DNA from: Actinomycetes bacterium
Lineage (GTDB): Bacteria > Actinomycetota > Acidimicrobiia > Acidimicrobiales > RAAP-2
DNA: 9,528 nucleotides
Reading direction: 5' to 3'
Assembly: GCA_021784205.1 (NCBI GenBank)
Contig: JAJXTB010000102.1
Span: 1 to 9,528 of the forward strand
Shown: one piece after another, positions 1 through 7,121 of the stretch
How the letters are laid out: each line of letters starts with the position of its first letter
Position numbering within the stretch: position 1 is the first letter of the stretch
Notes under the pieces: generated by a model
What the model saw: only the letters and a program-made list of their open reading frames with translations
What the model was told of the DNA's origin: nothing
The model's database searches: none
Translations under genes and position numbers: made by a program

Positions 1-1078
1 AGAGACGTCCGGCGATGATCGCGGCCTTGGCCTTGGCGATCTTGGCCTTGAGGGCGCCGGGCACCGGGATGCCGCCATACTCGAGCTGCGTACCGTTGTT
101 CTTCAGCGTGCCGAGGTAGACGCCACCCTTGAAGGTGCCCTTGGCGGCTGAGAGGACCGCGGCCTTCACCGAGGACTCGACGCCCTTGGCGACGGTGCCC
201 ACGAACCACGAGCAGTCCGCCGCGTCAGAGACGCAGCCGTTGGAGTCGACCCACATGATGCTGTGGCCCTTGCCCGCCTGCTGGGCTGCCGCCACCGAGC
301 CCAGGCCGACGGATCCGGCAACCGGGAAGACGATGTCCGCACCCTGGGAGAAGAAGTTGGTGGTCAACGTCTTGCCCGCGGTCTGGTCGGTGAAGTTACC
401 GATGAAGCTGCCCGAGCCGTTGCAGGTGGCCAGCGAGCAGGCGCCCTTGGCGGGCGTCCAGCCGAGGGTCTTCACCTTGGCGCCATAGGTCTTGTCGTAG
501 TAGCGAACACCCGCGACGAAGCCGTTCATGTAGAGCGTGACCGCCGGGAAGTTCATGCCGCCGTAGGTGGCGACCGTCCCGGTGTGGGTCATGCCGGCCG
601 CGAGGATGCCCCCGAGGAAGCCGCCCTGGTCGGTCTCGTACTGCAGCGCGAGGACGTTCTTGCTCTTGGTCTTGGGCGCGTCGTCAACGATCGCGAACTT
701 CTGCTGCGGATGGGCGTTGGCGGCCTGAGCGGTCGCCTGGTCCATCAAGAAGCCGACGGTCACGATGATGCCGCAGCCCTGGTGCACGAAGTTGTTGATG
801 TTGGGCACGTAGTCGGTCGACGAGGTCGACGACAGGTACTTGATCGTCATGCTCTTGTACACCTTCTTGGCGTCCTGCAGACCCTTCCACGCCGAGGCGT
901 TGAAGGACTTGTCGTTGATGCCACCGGTGTCGGTGACGACGCAGGCCTTGAACGACGTCGCGGCGGATGCCGACATGGTCGTGGCAACAGTGCCAACGGT
1001 GAGGGCCCCCAGCACCAGCGACGCGCTCACGAGCGTCGTGGACAGGCGGCGAACACCCAATTTCTCTCCCATATGCAT
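1..1078 (-). CDS. BMP/PnrA-family substrate-binding protein of an ABC importer (C-terminus cut by window edge)
   Basis: This is the extracellular solute-binding protein of a BMP-type ABC importer. Characterised family members (PnrA/TmpC, BmpA) bind purine nucleosides, so a nucleoside ligand is likely but not shown. The reading frame is open from 1078 to the window edge, giving 359 visible codons, close to a usual full length of 340-370. Residues 1-39 look like a Sec signal peptide: RR at 10-11, a hydrophobic stretch at about 16-34 and cleavage after SASA (39). The family opening VVTDTGGINDKSFN lies at 47-60. I chose the ATG at 1078 because a GGAGGG ribosome site sits 5 nt before it; a second ATG at 1072 is less well spaced. 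Two features are odd. There is no lipobox cysteine at the cleavage site, although many relatives are lipoproteins. There are also two close cysteine pairs, in GACSLATC and GCVSDAADC, that could form disulfides. Permease and ATPase genes, if linked, lie beyond the left edge. Confidence 0.94.
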   Translation of the reverse strand, partial: MHMGEKLGVRRLSTTLVSASLVLGALTVGTVATTMSASAATSFKACVVTDTGGINDKSFNASAWKGLQDAKKVYKSMTIKYLSSTSSTDYVPNINNFVHQGCGIIVTVGFLMDQATAQAANAHPQQKFAIVDDAPKTKSKNVLALQYETDQGGFLGGILAAGMTHTGTVATYGGMNFPAVTLYMNGFVAGVRYYDKTYGAKVKTLGWTPAKGACSLATCNGSGSFIGNFTDQTAGKTLTTNFFSQGADIVFPVAGSVGLGSVAAAQQAGKGHSIMWVDSNGCVSDAADCSWFVGTVAKGVESSVKAAVLSAAKGTFKGGVYLGTLKNNGTQLEYGGIPVPGALKAKIAKAKAAIIAGRL

Positions 1079-1082
1079 TCAA

Positions 1083-1090
1083 TCCCTCCA
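1083..1090 (-). promoter_or_regulatory. Ribosome binding site of the BMP gene
   Basis: On the minus strand this reads TGGAGGGA and ends 5 nt before the ATG at 1078. The spacing favours that start over the in-frame ATG two codons further in, which would be 11 nt away. Confidence 0.8.
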
Positions 1091-1140
1091 AAGGATCGTC
1101 GAACGCTAGCGCCTCCGACTGGGCATTTCGCGGTTCTAGT

Positions 1141-1157
1141 TGTCACAGGTGACACTA
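1141..1157 (-). promoter_or_regulatory. Candidate -10 element and overlapping palindromic operator for the BMP gene
   Basis: TGTCAC and GTGACA form a perfect 6-bp inverted repeat with a 2-nt spacer at 1141-1154. On the minus strand, TAGTGT (1157-1152) fits the actinobacterial -10 pattern TANNNT, and a transcript would start near 1145, inside the palindrome. That arrangement is typical of a repressor site covering a start point. I see no convincing -35 element. The regulator is unknown, and no regulator gene lies nearby on this strand. The promoter call is an inference; the inverted repeat is seen directly. Confidence 0.4.
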
Positions 1158-1193
1158 TCCGCGATTGGGCGAAGGGGCTGAACGCGATACAGC

Positions 1194-1224
1194 GGGCGAG
1201 GAGCTCAGATTTGGTCCTCTGCCC
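1194..1224 (-). terminator. Hairpin just after the MFS exporter gene
   Basis: GGGC plus GAGGA (1194-1202) pairs with TCCTC (1215-1219) and GCCC (1221-1224). This gives a 9-bp stem with a one-base bulge and a 12-nt loop. It begins 13 nt past the stop codon of the exporter read on the minus strand. There is no run of U after it, so it is at best a weak intrinsic terminator, or it only protects the 3' end. Confidence 0.4.
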
Positions 1225-1237
1225 GGTCCGAGTCCGC

Positions 1238-2677
1238 TCAGTGGTTGGGGTGCGCGACGATGACCTTCGGCACGGCGAGGCTGGTCGCGAGGGCGATCAG
1301 AGCGATCCCAGCCGAGACCTGGAAGGCGCGCTCGTAACCCGACGTGAGGGCCGCCGCACTCAGGGGACGGGCGAAGCGCGCCGACGCGTCGGCCGCCAGG
1401 GTGCCGAGAACGGCGAGGCCGAGCGAGCCGCCCAACTGGCGCGACGTGTTGAGAACACCCGAGGCCAGTCCGGCGTCGGCGCGGTCGACGCCTGTGGTCG
1501 CGGCCGAAGCGAGGGGGGTGAAGAGCAGGCCGATCGCCAGTGCGCAGAGGGCCGACGGCGCCAGGACGTCCACCGTGTACGAGGAGTGCACGCCGATGCG
1601 CGAGAGCCACAGGAACCCCAGCGTCGCGAGCGAGGTGCCGATCAAGAGCAGGGGCCGGGCGTGCAGCTTGGGCAGCAGTCGCGAACTCGTCTGCGCTCCC
1701 ACGATGATCGCGATCGCCATCGGCAGGAATGCGAAACCCGTCTTCACCGGGCCGTAGCCCAGGATGTACTGGTAGTAGAAGGTCAGGAAGTACCACATCG
1801 AGAAGAACGCCCCGCCGATGAGCAGCATCACCAGGTTCGCCATCGAGAGCGAGCGGACGTGAAATATCCGCAGCGGCACCAGGGGGTGGCTCGCAACCTG
1901 GGTCTCCCAGATGAAGAACGTGGCCAGGCCGAGCGCGGCGCCGAGGAACCACAGCAGCGTCGAGGTGGCGGTCCAGCCGATTGCCCTCGAGTTCACGACC
2001 GTCGTCGTGTTCACGACGCCGTAGATCAGCGCGGCGAGTGAACCGGTGACGAGGACGGCCCCGGTGACGTCGAGCTTGACTGCGGCGTCGCGATTGCGCA
2101 TCTCGCGCAGGTACCTCAGGGCGAGCACGCCGGCGAGGATCCCGAAGGGCACGTTGATGAAGAAGACCCAGCGCCACGAGGCCCAGCCGGTGAGCAGCCC
2201 GCCGAGCAGACCACCGACCGCGCCGCCGGCGCCGGCCACGGCGCTCCAGAGCCCGAGCGCGCGCGGAAGGCGCTTGCCGTGGAAGGTCGTGACGATGATG
2301 GTCAGTGTCGCCGGTGAGAGGATGGCCCCGCCGATGCCCTGGAGGGCGCGCACCGCGACCATCTGGCTGCCCGTCGCGGCGAAGCCGGCGCCGATGCTCG
2401 CGATGGTAAAGACGGTCAGTCCGGTGAGATAGACGCGCCGGCGCCCGAAGATGTCCGCGGCCCGCCCTCCGAGCAGGAGGAACCCAGCGAAGGTCAGCAC
2501 GTAGGCGTTCACTACCCACTGGGCGCTGTCGATCGTGAAGTGCAGGTCGCGCTGCATCGAGGGCAGGGCGACGTTGACGATCGACACGTCGAGGACCACC
2601 ATGAACTGCGCCAGGCAGGCGATCGTCAGGATGATCCAATCCGGGGCGTGGCGGTGCGCCTTCTTGGTCTTTGGCAT
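1238..2677 (-). CDS. MFS drug exporter, DHA2 (14-helix, EmrB/QacA) family
   Basis: This is an inner-membrane proton-driven exporter of the DHA2 group, which usually expels drugs, dyes or other amphipathic compounds; the substrate cannot be told from sequence. It has 479 residues, within the family's usual 450-530. Helix 1 carries the motif D region LDVSIVNVALP (29-39, with Asp30). Motif A, GGRAADIFGRRR, lies in the loop between helices 2 and 3 (70-81). Motif B is around Arg110 (RALQGIGGA). The glycine-rich antiporter motif C region is at about 144-164, followed by WRWVFFINVP. The rest is a regular alternation of hydrophobic segments. The ATG at 2677 directly precedes a lysine-rich N-terminus and has no Shine-Dalgarno sequence; TACACT stands 6 nt before it, which suggests a leaderless message. 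No TetR or MarR gene is adjacent, so local control is not apparent. It is divergent from ettA. Confidence 0.95.
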   Translation of the reverse strand: MPKTKKAHRHAPDWIILTIACLAQFMVVLDVSIVNVALPSMQRDLHFTIDSAQWVVNAYVLTFAGFLLLGGRAADIFGRRRVYLTGLTVFTIASIGAGFAATGSQMVAVRALQGIGGAILSPATLTIIVTTFHGKRLPRALGLWSAVAGAGGAVGGLLGGLLTGWASWRWVFFINVPFGILAGVLALRYLREMRNRDAAVKLDVTGAVLVTGSLAALIYGVVNTTTVVNSRAIGWTATSTLLWFLGAALGLATFFIWETQVASHPLVPLRIFHVRSLSMANLVMLLIGGAFFSMWYFLTFYYQYILGYGPVKTGFAFLPMAIAIIVGAQTSSRLLPKLHARPLLLIGTSLATLGFLWLSRIGVHSSYTVDVLAPSALCALAIGLLFTPLASAATTGVDRADAGLASGVLNTSRQLGGSLGLAVLGTLAADASARFARPLSAAALTSGYERAFQVSAGIALIALATSLAVPKVIVAHPNH

Positions 2678-2683
2678 CTCGCG

Positions 2684-2689
2684 AGTGTA
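2684..2689 (-). promoter_or_regulatory. Candidate -10 element for a leaderless MFS transcript
   Basis: TACACT on the minus strand ends 6 nt before the A of the MFS start codon at 2677, so transcription would begin at or next to the ATG. No Shine-Dalgarno sequence is present between them. Leaderless messages with this geometry are common in actinobacteria. A -35 match is poor. Confidence 0.45.
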
Positions 2690-2730
2690 ACGGGAGGCTC
2701 TCGCGGCGCTTCATTTGTAAGACTGGTCGA

Positions 2731-4407
<1,677 letters not shown>

Positions 4408-4452
4408 CTATTGGCCCTGGTCTTCCTCGGTAGGTTGGAGGGAACGACGGGC

Positions 4453-4472
4453 CGTCGCCTGCCGGCGCGACG
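4453..4472 (+). terminator. GC-rich hairpin after ettA (terminator candidate)
   Basis: CGTCGC (4453-4458) pairs with GCGACG (4467-4472) around an 8-nt loop, 45 nt after the ettA stop. No U run follows. It overlaps a larger set of inverted repeats leading to kynU, so it could equally be part of a leader structure. Confidence 0.3.
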
Positions 4473-4533
4473 CGACGCGAGACGCGAGCGCCGCGAAGGC
4501 GGCTGGTCGGTGTTCGGAGGTTCGCGCGTCGCG
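4466..4533. repeat. CGCGACGCG repeats with a distant inverted copy
   Basis: CGCGACGCG occurs twice, overlapping, at 4466-4474 and 4471-4479. Its exact reverse complement CGCGTCGCG is at 4525-4533. The 9-bp arms could pair over a loop of about 45 nt just before the likely kynU promoter. In DNA this rich in G and C, such matches can arise by chance. Confidence 0.4.
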
Positions 4534-4545
4534 TTAGCGGCGTCG

Positions 4546-4551
4546 TAGTGT
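4546..4551 (+). promoter_or_regulatory. Candidate -10 element for kynU
   Basis: TAGTGT fits TANNNT and would place the transcript start near 4558, giving a leader of about 26 nt that contains the AGGAGA ribosome site. I see no convincing -35 element. The same hexamer is the best -10 candidate for the BMP gene. Confidence 0.35.
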
Positions 4552-4571
4552 CGGGGCGTCAAGCCCAGAAC

Positions 4572-4577
4572 AGGAGA
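4572..4577 (+). promoter_or_regulatory. Ribosome binding site that sets the kynU start
   Basis: AGGAGA lies 6 nt before the GTG at 4584. An earlier in-frame GTG at 4548 has no such site and would put the ribosome site inside the gene, so 4584 is the better start. Confidence 0.8.
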
Positions 4578-4583
4578 GACGAC

Positions 4584-5816
4584 GTGATCTCACGGGACGA
4601 GTGCGCGGCGTTGGACGCCGTTGACCCCCTCGCTGCGCTGCGCGAGGAGTTCACCCTCGCCGACGGCCTGATCTACCTCGATGGCAACTCTTTGGGACCG
4701 GTCACGCGCGCCGCGCGCGAACGCGTGGCCCAGGTGATCGAGCACGAGTGGGCCGAGGGCCTGGTGAAGAGTTGGAACAGCGCGGGCTGGATGGCGACGC
4801 CCACGCGTCTGGGCGACCGACTGGCGCCCCTTATCGGCGCGCACGCTGGCGAGGTCCTCGTCGCCGACACGCTGACTATCGGGCTCGCGAAGTTGATCGG
4901 CGGCGCTCTCTCGCTGCGGCGCGACCGGCACGTGATCTTGACCGACATCGCCAACTTCCACTCCGACATCTACATCGTGCGCGCGATGGCTCACTTCGCC
5001 GACCGCGATGTCGTGGTGCGGACCATCACGCGCGAGGACCTCGCCGCCAACCTCGATGGCGACGTGGCTCTCGTGATGCTCACCCACGTGGACTTTCGCA
5101 CCGGCGAGATGCTCGACCTCGCCGGCATCACGGCCCAGGTACACGACGTCGGGGCGCTGATGCTCTGGGACTTCGCGCACTCGGCCGGCGCGGTGCCCCT
5201 CGACGTCACGGGCGCCAACGTGGACTTCGCCGCGGGCTGCACGTACAAGTACTTAAACGGCGGCCCCGGCTCGCCGGGCTTCATCTACGTGCGCGCCTCG
5301 TTTCAAGGAGTCCTCGAGAACCCGATCCCCGGCTGGCTCGGACACGCGAGGCCCTTTGACTTCGAGCTCGAGTACGCGCCCGCCGCGGGCATGCAGGCCT
5401 TTGTGACGTCCTCGCCCTCGATCGTGGCGCTCGCCGTGCTCGACGGGGCCCTCGACGTGTGGAACCGCGTCACCATCGACGCGGTACGCGCGAAGAGCCT
5501 GGTCATGAGCGACCTCTTCATCGACCTCGTCGAGGCGCGACTGCCCGGGGTGTTCACGCTGGCCACGCCGCGCGAGCACGCGCGTCGCGGCAGCCAGGTC
5601 TCCTTGCGCCACCCCCAGAGCTACGGCGTCGTCCAGGCGATGATCGAGCGCGGGGTCATCGGCGACTTCCGCGAGCCGGACATCGCGCGCTTCGGCTTTG
5701 CGCCGCTGTACCTGCGTTACGTGGACGTCTACGATGCGGTCGAGCACCTGGTCGAGGTGATCGAGAGTGAGGACCACCTCGCCCCACGATTTGCCGTTCG
5801 CCAGGCTGTTACCTGA
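4584..5816 (+). CDS. kynU: Kynureninase
   Basis: Kynureninase is a cytosolic PLP enzyme that splits L-kynurenine into anthranilate and L-alanine (or 3-hydroxykynurenine into 3-hydroxyanthranilate) in tryptophan breakdown and quinolinate-type NAD synthesis. The 410-residue product has the usual family length. The N-terminal phosphate-site motif LDGNSLGP is at 32-39. Asp196 and His199 in LWDFAHSAGA line the cofactor. The Schiff-base lysine is Lys222 in YKYLNGGPGSPG. PGWLGHARPF and the later RRGSQVSL, with its substrate-carboxylate arginine, complete the signature. The family's usual GTP-like stretch reads VTSSPSI here, which could be a lineage variant. The GTG start at 4584 is set by AGGAGA 6 nt upstream. 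Neither tryptophan dioxygenase, formamidase nor kynurenine monooxygenase is in the window, so its pathway partners must lie elsewhere. It has its own leader and is not closely joined to ettA. Confidence 0.95.
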   Translation: MISRDECAALDAVDPLAALREEFTLADGLIYLDGNSLGPVTRAARERVAQVIEHEWAEGLVKSWNSAGWMATPTRLGDRLAPLIGAHAGEVLVADTLTIGLAKLIGGALSLRRDRHVILTDIANFHSDIYIVRAMAHFADRDVVVRTITREDLAANLDGDVALVMLTHVDFRTGEMLDLAGITAQVHDVGALMLWDFAHSAGAVPLDVTGANVDFAAGCTYKYLNGGPGSPGFIYVRASFQGVLENPIPGWLGHARPFDFELEYAPAAGMQAFVTSSPSIVALAVLDGALDVWNRVTIDAVRAKSLVMSDLFIDLVEARLPGVFTLATPREHARRGSQVSLRHPQSYGVVQAMIERGVIGDFREPDIARFGFAPLYLRYVDVYDAVEHLVEVIESEDHLAPRFAVRQAVT

Positions 5817-5818
5817 AT

Positions 5819-5847
5819 CGCTGGCTGACGCGTCCACGCGTGCAGCG
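5819..5847 (+). terminator. Hairpin directly after kynU
   Basis: CGCTG (5819-5823) pairs with CAGCG (5843-5847), and inside it ACGCGT (5828-5833) pairs with ACGCGT (5836-5841), leaving a small internal loop and a CC turn. It starts 3 nt past the stop codon, where a terminator is expected, but no U run follows. Confidence 0.45.
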
Positions 5848-5865
5848 AGTTGAACGACGCGAGCC

Positions 5866-5880
5866 GGCCGTCCGTCGGCC
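5866..5880. repeat. Small GGCCG hairpin between kynU and the regulator
   Basis: GGCCG (5866-5870) and CGGCC (5876-5880) form a 5-bp stem with a 5-nt loop. It may add to termination after kynU. Nothing else is recognised in 5848-5930. Confidence 0.25.
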
Positions 5881-5934
5881 ACGCAGTGGGGGCGACCGTT
5901 GCGACGAGTGCAAGTCAAGAGACGGTGGTCCGAT

Positions 5935-5995
5935 TCGTAACTTTACGATATTACGTTTATGCACGTTCTGTGCCAATCATCGTCAAATCGTAAAG
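5935..5995. promoter_or_regulatory. Cluster of TCGTAA inverted repeats, candidate operator of the downstream regulator
   Basis: TCGTAA (5935-5940) and TTACGA (5943-5948) form a perfect inverted repeat with a 2-nt spacer. TTACG recurs at 5951-5955. CTTTACGAT (5941-5949) is repeated as its exact reverse complement ATCGTAAAG at 5987-5995, 37 nt further on. This stretch is clearly richer in A and T than anything else in the window. The right-hand copy sits just upstream of the likely -10 element. The layout suggests a dimer or multimer of a DNA-binding protein, perhaps with looping, and the winged-helix protein encoded downstream is the obvious candidate. That link is an inference. Confidence 0.55.
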
Positions 5996-6004
5996 ATTCT
6001 GGAC

Positions 6005-6010
6005 TAACAT
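6005..6010 (+). promoter_or_regulatory. Candidate -10 element of the HTH-GHKL-STAS gene
   Basis: TAACAT fits TANNNT and would start a transcript near 6017, giving a leader of about 37 nt that holds the AAAGGAG ribosome site. The repeat ATCGTAAAG at 5987-5995 would fall in the -35 to -10 spacer, so a protein bound there would block the polymerase. Confidence 0.45.
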
Positions 6011-6053
6011 GGTGGTCAGGGTGGCCCTAATCGGAAGAATGTAAAGGAGCGAG

Positions 6054-7082
6054 ATGGCGAGCTCCGTACTGGCTGTGATCGAGCGACTGTTCGCGGCGAG
6101 CGACGTCGTCACGTCCGGTGAGGTCGCCGCGGCCGCCGGTGTGACGCGCCAGGCAGCGCACCATCACCTCCGGACGTTGGTCGAGAGCGGTGAACTCGTC
6201 CGTGAGGGGGCGGGCCGCGGCGCCCGCTATCGCCGCCGGAGCCTTCGCTCAACGAGGTACACCGTCGCGGGACTTCAAGAGGACCGAGTCTGGATGGAGG
6301 AGTATTCCGCTCTTCGAAAGATGGACCTGGACATCTTTGACAATCTGAAGGTGAAACCAATTCTCGACTTCGCCGTCACCGAGATGGTGAACAACGCCAT
6401 CGATCACTCGGGCGGCACCGAGGTGATCGTCCGGTGGTTCGCTGACGCCGACCGCATCGCCTTTGAGGTGCAAGACGACGGCGTGGGAGCCTTTCGCCGG
6501 ATGCGTGAGTCGCGCGGTCTGGCCACGGACTTTGACGCGATCGGAGAGATCGCTAAGGGCAAGCAGACGTCAGCGCCGGATCGTCACAGTGGCTTGGGCA
6601 TCTACTTCACCTCGCGGATGTCCAGTCAGTTCATTCTCTCGAGTGGTCAGCTGGTCTGGAACGTCGACAATCGCCGTCGAGACGAAGGACTCGGCTGGCT
6701 CGAACACGAGCGCACGGGAACGCTAGTGCGCTGCGAGGTCGACGCAACGACGTCAGTGGTGCCCCTCGAGGTGTTCCGCGCATTCTCTGACCCGATCACG
6801 GCAGGTCTCAATCGGACGAGCATTCGCGTGTCCCTCTTCAGTGACGGCACCTTCGTCTCGCGCTCCGAGGCCAAGCGCGTGGCGGCACACCTGGAGGCGT
6901 ACGGCGTCGTCGAACTTGACTTCACGGGCGTGGATCAGGTGGGTCAAGGCTTTGTCGACGAACTCTTCAGGGTGTGGCAGAGCGCGCACCCACAAACGCG
7001 CCTCGTCGCGGTGAACGCGAATCCGGCGCTCCTCGCGATGATTGCGATGGCCGCACCCACTGACGGGCACCCCGAGAGGTAA
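6054..7082 (+). CDS. Predicted regulator: winged helix + GHKL ATPase + STAS-like (DUF4325) domain
   Basis: This 342-residue soluble protein has three parts. Residues about 1-62 form a winged helix, with the recognition region GVTRQAAHHHLRTL (29-42) and a basic wing (GAGRGARYRRR). Residues about 95-230 form a GHKL/Bergerat ATPase. Its N box is EMVNNAIDHSGG (Glu110, Asn114), its G1 box is DDGVG (141-145) and its G2 box is HSGLGIYFTSR (178-188), so ATP binding looks intact. No phospho-accepting histidine helix of a sensor kinase is present. Residues about 256-330 match, from memory, the STAS-like family DUF4325, with FVSRSEAKR (267-275), LDFTGV and GQGFVDELFRV. The ATPase and STAS folds recall the SpoIIAB/SpoIIAA anti-sigma switch, here on one chain with a DNA-binding head. 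The function and target are unknown. AAAGGAG 4 nt before the ATG supports the start. Base composition looks less GC-extreme than its neighbours by eye. The repeats upstream suggest autoregulation. Confidence 0.85.
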   Translation: MASSVLAVIERLFAASDVVTSGEVAAAAGVTRQAAHHHLRTLVESGELVREGAGRGARYRRRSLRSTRYTVAGLQEDRVWMEEYSALRKMDLDIFDNLKVKPILDFAVTEMVNNAIDHSGGTEVIVRWFADADRIAFEVQDDGVGAFRRMRESRGLATDFDAIGEIAKGKQTSAPDRHSGLGIYFTSRMSSQFILSSGQLVWNVDNRRRDEGLGWLEHERTGTLVRCEVDATTSVVPLEVFRAFSDPITAGLNRTSIRVSLFSDGTFVSRSEAKRVAAHLEAYGVVELDFTGVDQVGQGFVDELFRVWQSAHPQTRLVAVNANPALLAMIAMAAPTDGHPER

Positions 7083-7088
7083 CGCAGC

Positions 7089-7116
7089 GTTGACCGGCTC
7101 GAAGCCCCGGGTCAAC
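7089..7116. terminator. Two-way terminator candidate between the convergent regulator and purU
   Basis: GTTGACC (7089-7095) pairs with GGTCAAC (7110-7116). Within it, GGCT (7096-7099) pairs with AGCC (7103-7106) around a 3-nt CGA loop, leaving a 3-nt bulge (CCG). The 11-bp stem fills most of the 39-bp gap between two genes that face each other, so it could end both transcripts. There is no clear U run on either side. Confidence 0.6.
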
Positions 7117-7121
7117 AGGTG

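Noticed and set aside
263..2041. Long plus-strand open frame of 592 codons across the BMP and MFS genes
   Set aside because: It is antisense to two well-identified genes, and its product is a low-complexity run of Arg, Gly, Ala and Val with no recognisable domain, as expected from the opposite strand of GC-rich genes.
2671..2730. Upstream TTG extension of ettA
   Set aside because: The extra 20 residues are unlike EttA, and the extension would run through the exporter's start codon and promoter region; the family N-terminus begins at 2731.
4466..4490. Short CGCGA tandem units as a possible CRISPR or iteron array
   Set aside because: The units are only 5-7 nt, irregular, and have no spacers; GC-rich composition explains them.
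4548..4583. Earlier GTG start for kynU
   Set aside because: It has no ribosome site, would place the good AGGAGA inside the gene, and overlaps the likely -10 element.
6054..7082. Reading the regulator as an ordinary sensor histidine kinase
   Set aside because: There is no dimerisation helix with a phosphorylatable His, no sensor or membrane part, and no response regulator gene beside it.
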